Shown piece by piece: positions 1 to 7,669 of a DNA stretch of 61,370 nt. The translations under genes and the position numbers were made by a program. The notes beneath the pieces are model-generated. The model was not told the DNA's origin and made no database searches. It saw nothing but the letters and a program-made list of their open reading frames with translations. The stretch spans positions 1 through 61,370 of the forward strand of contig CAYZBF010000009.1 in NCBI GenBank assembly GCA_964476585.1, written 5' to 3'. Source of the DNA: CAYZBF01 sp964476585 (GTDB lineage: Bacteria; Hydrothermota; UBA3072). Each line of letters starts with the position of its first letter. Positions within the stretch are counted from its first letter, which is position 1.

Positions 1-135
1 GATGGAACTCCTCTTTTGGATATAAAACCTTATGTACCGGAATTCGACATAAGAGAAGTAGAGAAAATAGGATGGCTTGAGAAAAATGTACATAAACTTT
101 CAACAACAAAGGATGATGAGAGATTCATAAAATGA
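1..135 (+). CDS. trmO: TrmO/TsaA (UPF0066)-like tRNA methyltransferase, C-terminal fragment
   Basis: Frame 1 is open from the window edge to TGA at 133-135 and gives the last 44 residues of a protein. It contains DGTPLLDIKPYVPEFD, the conserved C-terminal block of the TsaA/TrmO family. Family members use SAM to methylate N6-threonylcarbamoyladenosine at position 37 of tRNA. The gene is cut only by the start of the window, and its natural stop is present. An integron attC-like palindrome begins about 15 nt downstream, so this may be either a cassette gene or the native gene next to which a cassette was inserted. Family assignment rests on this one motif, and the catalytic N-terminus is not visible. 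Confidence 0.72.
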   Translation, partial: DGTPLLDIKPYVPEFDIREVEKIGWLEKNVHKLSTTKDDERFIK

Positions 136-149
136 TTTGTGCGACTTCC

Positions 150-220
150 GATAACAGCGTGTTTGCAATGCTTCGCTAAATCCCTTCGGGACTTCGTAAA
201 CACCCAAGACGACGTTAGCA
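150..220 (+). other. attC-like (integron recombination site) palindrome 1
   Basis: The region begins with ATAAC (151-155) and ends with GTTAGC (214-219), which pair as the outer simple-site-like arms. Inside lie GTGTTT (159-164) and AAACAC (198-203), forming a second paired box, with a variable central part. This outer-inner-variable-inner-outer layout, with GTTRRRY-like right end, is the architecture of integron attC sites. The core boxes are not perfect consensus and the spacers are unequal. A second similar palindrome lies at 1094-1162, and both carry TAACAGCG on the left and CGTTA on the right. No integrase is in the window. Confidence 0.55.
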
Positions 221-227
221 GAAATTC

Positions 228-1047
228 GGGGGCAAAATATGCGGAGAGAGATTGAATGGAACTGATAATACAAATGATAACATATCTCTTGATTGGTCTT
301 TTTGCTGGATTTATGAGTGGTATGTTTGGAATAGGCGGGGGTTCTGTAAGGACCCCGTTACTTTATGCTGCTGGATTGCCTTTGCTAAGTGCTTTTGGAA
401 TAAATCTATTAGTTATACCTTTCTCTTCTCTTATAACTGCTATAAGCCACAGAAAGAATATAGATTTGAAAATTGCTAAATATGTAATAACTGGTGGCAT
501 ATTAGGCACAGTAACAGGTGCATTTTTAACAGGGGTTATATCAACCTTAGTTCTAGCCATTATCTTTGTTATTGTTTCTATCGTAACGGTATTTGGGATT
601 TATTTTGACAGGATCTTCCCAGAAACCGCTCAAAAAATTAATCCAAGTGCAAAGGCTATTATTAGTGGTGCATTTTTTCTTAATTTCCTGACAATTATGC
701 GTGGAGGTAGCGGAGGTAGTTTGTTCCTTCCATTTTTAAGGATGATGAAACTCAATATACGAAAGGCAATAGCGACCTCCCTATTTGCAACTATTTTTAC
801 AGCGGTTGCTGGGGCCATTGTCTTTTGGTATCGGGGCAATATAATATTGCTTCCTGCCTTAGCGGTAATTATAGGGTCAATAAGTGGAGCTAAGATAGGT
901 AGTTTAATGTCCCTAAAGACAAAGTCCATCTGGTTAGAAATCGGCCTTTCAGTATCTATTGTGATTTTTGCATTAGTTGTGCTGATTAAAGCAATATGGT
1001 GACGATTAGAGAAAGTCATATAACTATAAAGAGAGATTTTTGCCCCC
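228..1047. repeat. 10-bp inverted repeat flanking the TauE gene
   Basis: GGGGGCAAAA at 228-237 is repeated in inverted orientation as TTTTGCCCCC at 1038-1047, one copy on each side of the TauE/SafE gene. The similarity extends outward: GCAGA lies a few bases outside each copy. The repeats sit just inside the two attC-like palindromes and so mark the edges of the inserted gene. They could be cassette-end features or a remnant of an inversion; nothing in the sequence decides between these. Confidence 0.5.
256..1002 (+). CDS. TauE/SafE family anion exporter (sulfite exporter-like)
   Basis: 248-residue integral membrane protein with about seven to eight hydrophobic segments arranged as two repeats. 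The N-terminal helix carries the family motif GMFGIGGG, and the second half opens with the related MRGGSGGSLFLP. TauE/SafE proteins export sulfite, sulfoacetate or related organosulfur anions, but substrates vary and cannot be read from sequence. The ATG at 256 follows a purine-rich GGAGAGAG. The gene stands alone between two attC-like palindromes, with the stop 92 nt before the downstream one, as expected of a mobile gene cassette. Neighbouring genes encode RNA- and small-molecule-modifying enzymes, not sulfur metabolism, which supports independent acquisition. Confidence 0.82.
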   Translation: MELIIQMITYLLIGLFAGFMSGMFGIGGGSVRTPLLYAAGLPLLSAFGINLLVIPFSSLITAISHRKNIDLKIAKYVITGGILGTVTGAFLTGVISTLVLAIIFVIVSIVTVFGIYFDRIFPETAQKINPSAKAIISGAFFLNFLTIMRGGSGGSLFLPFLRMMKLNIRKAIATSLFATIFTAVAGAIVFWYRGNIILLPALAVIIGSISGAKIGSLMSLKTKSIWLEIGLSVSIVIFALVVLIKAIW

Positions 1048-1093
1048 AACTCTGCGGCAACTTCGTTGCCTTGCTCTCACTTCGTTCAGATCT

Positions 1094-1162
1094 GCTAACA
1101 GCGGATAAAAGGCTTTGCTCAAATTGCCTTCCGCAATTTCTTTTATCCGCAAAACGTTATAT
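1094..1162 (+). other. attC-like (integron recombination site) palindrome 2
   Basis: A perfect 10-bp stem is formed by GCGGATAAAA (1101-1110) and TTTTATCCGC (1141-1150). Inside it is a second hairpin, AAATTGC (1121-1127) with GCAATTT (1133-1139). The left outer box is CTAAC (1095-1099) and the right one CGTTAT (1155-1160). A separate hairpin, GGCAAC-TTC-GTTGCC, lies at 1056-1070. The structure matches attC folding, but orientation is ambiguous because the minus strand also ends in GTTAGCAG, as site 1 does on the plus strand. The shared left-hand TAACAGCG favours both sites pointing the same way. Confidence 0.55.
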
Positions 1163-1164
1163 GA

Positions 1165-1728
1165 AATTGCAAAGGAGAAGGGAAGGTATTTTTAGAAGAT
1201 ATTGATATTAAAAATGGTGATAGTATACTGGATTTTAGTTGTGGTGACTGTTACTATACTATTCCTGCTGCAAAGGTAGTAGGTAAAAAGGGTAGAGTAT
1301 ATGCATTGGACAAAGACAGGGAAGTTCTGAATAAATTGGTGCAGACAGCGGAATCAGAAGGTTTAAAAAATATAGTGCCAATAGGTGATCAATCAGAGGA
1401 GGTAAAAAATAACTTGGAGGACGAATCTATCGATGCAATGTTACTTTATGATGTTCTCCATTACATGGAATCAGAAGAGAGGCGAAGAGTCTTTAAAAAC
1501 GCCTATAGGATTTTAAAAACCGGTGCAATACTTTCGGTTTATCCCAAGCACTGTAAATTAGATGAACCTCTATGGAATCTGGCAGATATGCAATTAGAAG
1601 ATGTTATAGAAGAGATAGAAAATGCAAAGTTTTATTTGGAGAGAAAATTTTTTAAGAAACTCATCCACGATGAGAACTTCAATATGGGATACATTCTAAA
1701 TTTTAAAAAAGTGAGGAGGAATGAATGA
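1165..1728 (+). pseudogene. Class I SAM-dependent methyltransferase, 5' end lost
   Basis: The reading frame is open from 1165 (after TGA at 1162-1164) to TGA at 1726-1728. It encodes a UbiE-like Rossmann methyltransferase: motif I is ILDFSCGDCYYTIP (about 1225-1266), followed by GRVYALDKD. The acidic residue ends strand 2, and the motif-IV region includes LYDVLHY. A TTG at 1306 lies inside the fold and cannot be the native start, because motif I is upstream of it. No ATG, GTG or TTG occurs in frame between 1165 and motif I. The missing N-terminus coincides with the right edge of attC-like site 2, so cassette insertion probably removed or shifted the start. It overlaps the next gene by 4 nt, as in the original operon. 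Confidence 0.6.
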
Positions 1729-2033
1729 TGGGTAAAAGCATCTCTGGAGAAAATATTCGTGAGGCAATAGCAGGGATAAAACATCCTGCAATTGATCGGA
1801 CCTTGCTTGAGTTGGGGATAATAAAGGCTATAGATGTTCAAAATGATAAAGCCAAAATCACCTTAGCGTTCCCATTTCCAAACATTCCTGTCAAGGATCT
1901 TCTTATTAACAGTGTGCGAGAACCAATACGTAAGCTAGGTGTAGAAGTGGAGATGAAGGTAACGGTGATGAATCAAGAAGAACTTCAAAGATTTTTGGCT
2001 ATGGAGCAGGAAAGCTGGAAAGGAGGTATGTGA
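1725..2033 (+). CDS. DUF59/MIP18-like Fe-S assembly protein
   Basis: 102 residues spanning a complete MIP18/DUF59 domain. The N-terminal helix (ENIREAIAGIKHPAIDRTLL) and the following IKAIDVQNDKAKITLAFPFP strands are the typical fold, as found in SufT and the N-terminus of Mrp/ApbC. Family members help Fe-S cluster maturation. The usual reactive Cys of some members is absent. The start is ATG at 1725 or 1728, after GAGGAGG; the first overlaps the upstream stop. It lies in a tight cluster with methyltransferases on both sides, so it may serve a metalloenzyme encoded elsewhere. Confidence 0.8.
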   Translation: MMGKSISGENIREAIAGIKHPAIDRTLLELGIIKAIDVQNDKAKITLAFPFPNIPVKDLLINSVREPIRKLGVEVEMKVTVMNQEELQRFLAMEQESWKGGM

Positions 2034-2039
2034 TTCAAT

Positions 2040-2714
2040 TTGAGATTTGAGAGAATTATTATGCGTCCTTATTACCCCAAATCAAAGGTTGAAATCAGTG
2101 GATTTACAGCAAAACATTATGATGGGTTAATGAATATCATAACATTGGGTATGTATTCTTTCCTAATGCAAAAAGCTGTTCGATTAATGAAGATCAAATC
2201 AACCGATAAAATTCTCGATTTAGGCACAGGCACAGGTAGAAATGCCTGTTTGATGATGAAGTATCTTTCTGCCCAGGGAGAATTTGTAGGATTAGACATA
2301 TCTGAAGAGATGATTTCTCAATTTAAAGAGAACTGTGCTGGCTTTCCGAATGTTACGATCATCAACAGGAGGATTGACCAAAATTTAGCTTATGAAGAGG
2401 ATTTCGATAGGGTTTTTATCTCTTTTGTATTACATGGTTTTCCGCAGAAGGTCAGAAGACAAATCATCAGAAATGCCTTTAAGGCATTAAAAGAGCATGG
2501 TGAGTTTTTTATCTTGGATTATAACGAGTTTTCACTGAAGGAAACGCCTTTTTATTTAAGAATTCCTTTCATGAGTATAGAGTGCCCTTATGCATTTGAT
2601 TTTATTGAAAGAGATTGGCAAAAAATATTAGCCGAAGAGGGATTCAGCTACTTTGAGAAACATCTCTTCTTCGGTGGGTACATAAGGTTTCTTAGGGGTG
2701 TAAAAGTGCTATGA
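2040..2714 (+). CDS. UbiE/MenG-like class I methyltransferase
   Basis: A complete SAM-methyltransferase fold of about 220 residues. Motif I is ILDLGTGTGRNACLM (residues about 60-74), followed by GEFVGLDISEEMI (acidic end of strand 2) and a post-motif-II region with FISFVLHGFP. The start may be TTG at 2040, which follows AGGAGG by 13 nt, or ATG at 2061, which lacks a good ribosome site; the latter would shorten the product by seven residues. It follows the DUF59 gene by 6 nt and overlaps the next gene by ATGA. The substrate is unknown; the N-terminal HYDGLMNIITLG resembles quinone or small-molecule methyltransferases more than RNA methyltransferases. Confidence 0.8.
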   Translation: MRFERIIMRPYYPKSKVEISGFTAKHYDGLMNIITLGMYSFLMQKAVRLMKIKSTDKILDLGTGTGRNACLMMKYLSAQGEFVGLDISEEMISQFKENCAGFPNVTIINRRIDQNLAYEEDFDRVFISFVLHGFPQKVRRQIIRNAFKALKEHGEFFILDYNEFSLKETPFYLRIPFMSIECPYAFDFIERDWQKILAEEGFSYFEKHLFFGGYIRFLRGVKVL

Positions 2715-2965
2715 AAAGGCAGAGTTATAACCCAAAAGATATTGAGCCAACTATTGAGAAATTGAGGATGTTAATGCCTTACTGGATTAGCCGTGATAAT
2801 CAACGCATCCAAGATAGTGAGGAGTGGCTCAGGAAAATAGACGATATGGGGCTTAAAGAGGTAGCTTGTGAGTTAAAAGAGACGAATAGGCATATTGAAA
2901 ATCGGCAAATAAGAAGATGGAAGAAAATAGTGCCTCAAGACCGAGAGAGATACCCGGGGGAATAA
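2711..2965 (+). CDS. Small charged protein of unknown function
   Basis: 84 residues, rich in Lys, Arg, Glu and Trp, with no signal peptide or membrane segment; predicted to be mostly helical and cytosolic. Its ATG overlaps the stop of the upstream methyltransferase (ATGA), which is strong support for translation. It closes the TrmO/methyltransferase/DUF59 cluster. I do not recognise a family. The C-terminus (RRWKKIVPQDRERYPGE) is basic and could bind nucleic acid or a partner, but this is inference. Confidence 0.55.
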   Translation: MKRQSYNPKDIEPTIEKLRMLMPYWISRDNQRIQDSEEWLRKIDDMGLKEVACELKETNRHIENRQIRRWKKIVPQDRERYPGE

Positions 2966-2983
2966 AAGGGATGCTGCTTGACC

Positions 2984-3039
2984 CCCTGTGAAATAGATTT
3001 TCATTTCACCCCCATGAAATAGTTATACATTTCATAGGG
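2984..3039. repeat. Pair of REP-like hairpins
   Basis: Two perfect 7-bp stems lie side by side: GTGAAAT (2988-2994) with ATTTCAC (3003-3009), and ATGAAAT (3014-3020) with ATTTCAT (3029-3035). They differ at one base pair and both have 8-nt loops. CCCT (2984-2987) and AGGG (3036-3039) can close the pair into a cruciform. They sit 44 nt upstream of a RAYT-type transposase remnant, the usual relation between REP elements and their transposase. Confidence 0.6.
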
Positions 3040-3082
3040 CAGGCGAGGTAAACATTGTGACATTTATTGGTACAATAAAGCG

Positions 3083-3380
3083 ATGAGAATAGCAAGGGTT
3101 ACATATAAAGGTGCTTATCATCATATAATGAATAGGGGTGTAGGAGGTGAAGATATATTCCCTGATGATAATGCTAAGGGATATTTTCTGAGAATTATAA
3201 AAGAGAAAACAAGGACTCTTAAGATAGAATTATTTGCATATTGTATAATGGACAATCACTAAAGAATGAATAGGTAAAGATATAATGAAAGAAGAACGGG
3301 TCAATTATACAAGAGAGCTAGAGAAAAGAATTGAAGGAACAAAATATGTCGCAAAGTCAATCAACGTCTCTCACAATTAA
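3083..3380 (+). pseudogene. REP-associated (Y1/IS200-like) transposase remnant
   Basis: The ATG at 3083 opens a 59-codon frame ending at TAA 3260-3262. It reads as the start of a RAYT/Y1 transposase, with YHHIMNRGVGGEDIF early and YCIMDNH at the end. In intact proteins the metal-binding HUH follows at exactly this point, so the catalytic motif is interrupted by the stop. A second open piece (3285-3380, 31 codons, Lys/Glu-rich, ending SINVSHN) may be C-terminal debris, but I cannot tie it to the family. The element is dead; its REP-like hairpins remain upstream. Confidence 0.6.
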
Positions 3381-3643
3381 AAGTCTTAACGAAGAGAATT
3401 TGAAAGATATAGTAAAGCCCTGTGTTTGTGAGGAATGAGTGTTTTACCCTCAATGCTTGACGGTGTGACATTATCATTCGGCATTCCCTTTCGTTCTTTT
3501 GCAGGCTCTTTCGTATAGTTTACGCAGGGATGAATATTTCAGTTGGTAGAAGAGGGAGTACTTTAGTTAATGCCCCTTTATTATAATTAATATTGTCATA
3601 CTGACAAGAATAAATTAGCACCGAGATTACTACAATAATATTT
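3381..3643. other. Gene-free stretch between converging units
   Basis: No open frame, RNA gene or clear terminator could be recognised here. It lies between the transposase remnant and the 3' end of the minus-strand ABC operon and probably contains further decay products of the mobile region. A tract near 3533-3555 resembles a tRNA D-arm but no full cloverleaf can be folded. Confidence 0.4.
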
Positions 3644-4870
3644 TTAATATTCTCTTAATGCTTTTACTATTGTGAGGAATGATGCTCTTACTGTTGAAGG
3701 TAAGGTAGCCAGAACAGTTATTATTGTGCCCATGAGAAATGCACGGATAAAGAATTGCGGTAACATTTTACCGTATATTCGGTTACTCATCGGGAGATTA
3801 AATCCCACGAGAGCCTGCTTGGGAATGGGTATTCCTAAGTTTTCCAGAAGACTACCTACTCCAAAGGCAAATAAGCAGCCGAGGAGACTTCCTAGTATGC
3901 CCGTCCAGAGTCCTTCGTATAAAAAGATTCTTGTAATTTGTGATTTACTGTAACCGATGGCACGCATTGTTCCTATCTCTTTCTTTCGCTCCCATACCGA
4001 TATCATCATTATGTTAACTATTCCAAAGAGAGCAAGGAGTAAGAGAATGAATCTAATAAATACCATAGCACCCTGTTGCATCCCAGCGATATTCTGGACT
4101 TCAGGTATATAATGAGAGTAAGGGAAAACCTCTGTCCCAGTGCCGGTCAGTTTCTTTTCAAGTGTGTCAGTTTCAGCGTCAACTAACGCAGGGTCTTTCA
4201 ATATAATGGTCATCTCTGATACAGACGAAGTTCCAAGAAACCCCTTGAGAATATCAACTGGTATAAAAACATTGGACTTTTCATAATAAGAAAAACCAAT
4301 GGAGTAGATACCGGTTACCTCAAGGTCTATAACATTGTGAGTTTCGAAAGCTGTCCTGCTATAGAGAAAAATAATATCCCCTATAGTTAATTTTAAAAGG
4401 TTAGCAAGCTCCATCCCTATAAGGATACCATATTCTCCTTCCAAAGGTATAACCCCTTCAACATTCTTTTCTGTTATGAGTTCTATTTTCGCCTCTAACT
4501 CTAAATCCACCCCATTTATAACTACAGGGGATTCCTTACCTCTAAATGAGATAAGCCCTCCGGCTTTTAGTCTTGGGTAGATATCCTTTATACCTGGAGT
4601 AGTTGAAATCCTTCTGTTTACCTCAGGATAATTACTGATAAGTATGTTAAGTGGAAGTCTCTCAGATTCTCTATCATAACCCTTTTTATGAATCTGTATA
4701 TGCCCTATTCCCATCCTCACATAGTTTTCAATGACATCGTTCCACTGACCTTCAACGAGAATATCAAAAAGAATAATGACGAGGACCACAGCACTGATTG
4801 TGAGTGTGTTGATTAGAGTCCTCTTTTTATTTCTACCTATGTTTCGGAATCCCAGCTTAAAAAGATTCAT
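3644..4870 (-). CDS. FtsX/MacB-type ABC transporter permease (LolC/E-like), second subunit
   Basis: 408 residues. One N-terminal membrane helix (residues about 20-40) precedes a large periplasmic MacB-type domain, then three C-terminal helices carrying the FtsX signature (NIMMISVWERKKEIGTMRAI). Such permeases pair with a LolD-like ATPase to extract lipoproteins or export substrates by a mechanotransmission mechanism, without moving them through the membrane. The start codon overlaps the end of the upstream permease gene by one base. It is the last gene of the 8352-to-3644 operon. The specific substrate is not evident; neighbouring LolA-like and barrel genes suggest lipid or lipoprotein delivery to the outer membrane. 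Confidence 0.85.
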   Translation of the reverse strand: MNLFKLGFRNIGRNKKRTLINTLTISAVVLVIILFDILVEGQWNDVIENYVRMGIGHIQIHKKGYDRESERLPLNILISNYPEVNRRISTTPGIKDIYPRLKAGGLISFRGKESPVVINGVDLELEAKIELITEKNVEGVIPLEGEYGILIGMELANLLKLTIGDIIFLYSRTAFETHNVIDLEVTGIYSIGFSYYEKSNVFIPVDILKGFLGTSSVSEMTIILKDPALVDAETDTLEKKLTGTGTEVFPYSHYIPEVQNIAGMQQGAMVFIRFILLLLALFGIVNIMMISVWERKKEIGTMRAIGYSKSQITRIFLYEGLWTGILGSLLGCLFAFGVGSLLENLGIPIPKQALVGFNLPMSNRIYGKMLPQFFIRAFLMGTIITVLATLPSTVRASFLTIVKALREY

Positions 4871-6009
4871 TATATCTCTCTCAGTGCTTCAACCGGTTTC
4901 ATCCTGACAATATAGAAAACAGGATAAACCGAGAATATTACAGCCCACAAGATTGCAAATCCAATATTCCCAATCCAGGTTTTCCATACAATTTCTGGAT
5001 AAAGTGTACTCTCAAGATATTCTATAGTACCACTCATGCTTTCCATAGATATACCAGTTCTGGAGATGTATTCAGTAATTAGATAGGAAAACCCAGTTCC
5101 TATAAGGGCACCAATCAGGGAAACAAAGAGTATTTCAATCAATATTAACAATACAACAAAGCTACGCGAAGCGCCTATTGACCGAAGAGTTCCAATATCT
5201 TTTTTTCTTTCCAGGACACTTGTAAGAACAGTGTTCATAATTATCCCGGCAACAACAATGAGAATTATTGCCGAAAAAATATCCATCTTAATATCTGTTA
5301 CCCGGAAAAGAGCTTCTATGTTTGTCAAGCGTTCCCTCCAGGAGGTAATCTTCAATTGTGGGAAAACGACCTTAAGTTGTGTAACATAGTCATCTGCATT
5401 CCAGTAATCATTGAAGTTTACTCTAATCCTTTTCACTTCATCCTGATCCCAGGCAAGAAAATTCCTCGCCCCAGAAATCGGCATCATAATCCCTCTTCCC
5501 TCTCTAATTGAACGATAATTTGTTAAAGTTGTTTCTATTGCAGTTCCGAAAACACTCAAGCCACCGTACCTATTCGTCCCTAAGAGGAATACTGTGTCCC
5601 CAGGCGAAGACTTTAGTATATCTGCTGTTTTTTCTCCAAGGATTGTCCCGGTGAGGTCATCTTCCGAAAAAACAGTAGTTTCGATGGAAAAACTGTCATT
5701 TATTACCATAGCAGGGCTCCAGATAATTCCAGTAATTGTGGCGTCATGAATGATTTCTTTAACCTTTTTCTTAATTTTACTGTAATCCTTTATCGAGTGA
5801 ACTGCAAAATCGAGAGGTTCATCATCTCCTGGCTCAAACAGTATCATCCCCTCCTTTTTTAGAAGAATTCTTAATGCTGATTGTTTAAATCCTTCTCCGA
5901 TACTATCCATTGTTTGCATTGCAATTGTTGAAACTGCAATGCAAACTGCTATCACTATGCTTCTTCTGAGATACTTTCTACTATTTCTTATCGCCGTTTT
6001 AAATAGCAT
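4870..6009 (-). CDS. FtsX/MacB-type ABC transporter permease (LolC/E-like), first subunit
   Basis: 379 residues with the same layout as its downstream neighbour: N-terminal helix, periplasmic domain, and three C-terminal helices with the FtsX signature (TSVLERKKDIGTLRSIGASRS). The two permeases are only distantly similar, implying a heterodimer like LolC-LolE. It overlaps the end of the ATPase gene by 11 nt and touches the next permease, so the three are co-translated. The periplasmic domain lacks any recognisable peptidase or binding motif. Confidence 0.85.
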   Translation of the reverse strand: MLFKTAIRNSRKYLRRSIVIAVCIAVSTIAMQTMDSIGEGFKQSALRILLKKEGMILFEPGDDEPLDFAVHSIKDYSKIKKKVKEIIHDATITGIIWSPAMVINDSFSIETTVFSEDDLTGTILGEKTADILKSSPGDTVFLLGTNRYGGLSVFGTAIETTLTNYRSIREGRGIMMPISGARNFLAWDQDEVKRIRVNFNDYWNADDYVTQLKVVFPQLKITSWRERLTNIEALFRVTDIKMDIFSAIILIVVAGIIMNTVLTSVLERKKDIGTLRSIGASRSFVVLLILIEILFVSLIGALIGTGFSYLITEYISRTGISMESMSGTIEYLESTLYPEIVWKTWIGNIGFAILWAVIFSVYPVFYIVRMKPVEALREI

Positions 6010-6676
6010 CGTTTACGATTTTCCCGTCACGAAGTTCTACTTTTCTTTTTGCAAGAGAGATTATCCTTCTGTCATGTGTGGAGAAGACGAAGGTTACTTC
6101 TTCAATTCGGTTCATCTCTTCCATTAAATGAATGATCTGGAGACCGGTTTCTGAGTCAAGGTTTGCCGTGGGTTCGTCTGCGAATACGATGTCAGGATTG
6201 CCCACCAGTGCCCTGGCTATAGCTACCCTCTGTCTCTGTCCTCCTGAGAGTTCATCCGGTTTGTGTTTGACTATATCAACTATACCGGCCTCCTCCATTA
6301 TCTTAAGGGTTATCTCCCTTCTTTCTTTGGAGTGAATACCTTTGAGTATTAAAGGGAGTTCGACGTTCTCAAGGGCTGTGAGGACAGGGATAAGATTGAA
6401 GGTCTGGAAGATAAAACCGATTCGTTTTTTCCTAATGTGAGTAGCCTCGCTATCTGAAATTGTGCTCACATCCTTTCCTTCGAAGAGGATTTTCCCTGCA
6501 GTTGGATGGTCGAGTAAACCCATAAGATTAAGAAGGGTTGTTTTACCACTACCTGATGGCCCTGCAATCACGGAGAACTCTCCTTCCCCAAATGAAAGGG
6601 AAACACCCCTTATTGCATGGACTATTGTCTTCCCAAGAGGATAATCCTTTTTTACATCCTCCATTCTTATCAGCAT
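5999..6676 (-). CDS. LolD/MacB-type ABC transporter ATPase
   Basis: 225-residue stand-alone nucleotide-binding domain. Walker A is GPSGSGKTTLLN (residues about 39-50), the signature is LSGGQRQRVAIARAL, Walker B is DIVFADEPTANLD, and the switch histidine is in STHD. Length and sequence match the LolD/MacB/FtsE group that powers FtsX-type permeases, which are encoded immediately downstream. ATP hydrolysis in the cytoplasm would drive conformational work in the periplasm. SD-like GGAGG precedes the ATG. All catalytic motifs are intact. Confidence 0.92.
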   Translation of the reverse strand: MLIRMEDVKKDYPLGKTIVHAIRGVSLSFGEGEFSVIAGPSGSGKTTLLNLMGLLDHPTAGKILFEGKDVSTISDSEATHIRKKRIGFIFQTFNLIPVLTALENVELPLILKGIHSKERREITLKIMEEAGIVDIVKHKPDELSGGQRQRVAIARALVGNPDIVFADEPTANLDSETGLQIIHLMEEMNRIEEVTFVFSTHDRRIISLAKRKVELRDGKIVNDAI

Positions 6677-6685
6677 GCCTCCTCC

Positions 6686-7669
6686 TTAAAAGTAGTATCT
6701 GAATTCGAGGGAATAGATATTCCTATAGGGTATGAATTCAAATTCTCTTCCTGTAAGGACCCTTATCAGGTTTAGCATTATCAAAGCGTTGTCGAATCTT
6801 GAACTGGAAAAGGATATTCCAACCAGGCCGCTTTTCCAGAAGGGATGGATGAGGGAGTAAAGACTAATTGTGTTGTCGGTTCTAAATATCCACTGTGCAC
6901 TTGAATACAAATAATGTTGTCCTGTATAGCCGAACGATAGATTTTCAGTAAGAATCTCAGGAGCGAGATTATCATATTCCTCTGAGGTTAGTCCCTTCTG
7001 GTTATAGAAGTATTCAGCCTGGATAAATAAATTATTTCCTATATATCTATTGAAGCCACCAACTGCACTGTGCATCAGTTCTTCTTTGCTATAAGTAAAA
7101 GAATAATCAATAAAGAGCGTAAAATCAAAAAGTGAGAATCTTAACCCTAAACCCGAGAAGATTGAATCCACTGAAAACACAAGGGGTGTGTGAAACTCAA
7201 GATTACCGAAGAAAAAATCAGTTCTTATTCCAACTATAATGCTGTCTCTTTCAACGCTTCTTCTTGGTAGAAAAACTATTAATTCTGGGGTCATGAATGG
7301 AATGTTCTGATATCTTATCCCTGCTATATTTTGTCCTTTTCGTAGTAGTTCAACATCAAAAGGAGAGGCTATTGAACGGACGTAGGAGAACGGTGAGTAG
7401 AAAAGACCATATCCCCAGGAGACGCTCTCTCGACCAAGGAACGCTTCAAAACCTTTATGCTTTAAAATAATAAGTGCTCTGTCAATAGATAGATAGAATG
7501 TATCAGGAGGCGAAATCATGCCACTTCGAAGAGAGAATATAAACGATGAGTTGTCATTTGTTTGGGTTAAAAGAGAGCGCACCTCAGCGAGATAGAAGAT
7601 TTTCCCATTTGAATAGATTGCCTCGTTTCCAAGGGAGGTTTTAAAGAGAGACAACAGTAAAAATATCAT
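6686..7669 (-). CDS. Predicted outer-membrane beta-barrel protein
   Basis: 327 residues with an N-terminal hydrophobic signal segment followed by alternating amphipathic strands and a C-terminal aromatic residue (LEFRYYF), as for outer-membrane barrels. Around residue 75 it has LGRESVSWGYGLFYSP; a GR/GK-x4-WG motif also occurs in the barrel at 53641-54915 (IGKQRIAWG), suggesting a common superfamily related to DUF1302. It overlaps the upstream LolA-like gene by 4 nt and is followed after 9 nt by the ATPase gene. The gene order suggests it is the outer-membrane acceptor or channel for the material moved by this module. Confidence 0.6.
   Translation of the reverse strand: MIFLLLSLFKTSLGNEAIYSNGKIFYLAEVRSLLTQTNDNSSFIFSLRSGMISPPDTFYLSIDRALIILKHKGFEAFLGRESVSWGYGLFYSPFSYVRSIASPFDVELLRKGQNIAGIRYQNIPFMTPELIVFLPRRSVERDSIIVGIRTDFFFGNLEFHTPLVFSVDSIFSGLGLRFSLFDFTLFIDYSFTYSKEELMHSAVGGFNRYIGNNLFIQAEYFYNQKGLTSEEYDNLAPEILTENLSFGYTGQHYLYSSAQWIFRTDNTISLYSLIHPFWKSGLVGISFSSSRFDNALIMLNLIRVLTGREFEFIPYRNIYSLEFRYYF

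Noticed and set aside
1306..1728. TTG 1306 as start of the first methyltransferase
   Set aside because: SAM-binding motif I lies upstream in the same frame, so this start would delete the active site.
3525..3560. tRNA-like D-arm sequence (TTTCAGTTGGTAGAAG)
   Set aside because: No acceptor stem, anticodon arm or T-arm can be paired around it, so it is not a tRNA gene.
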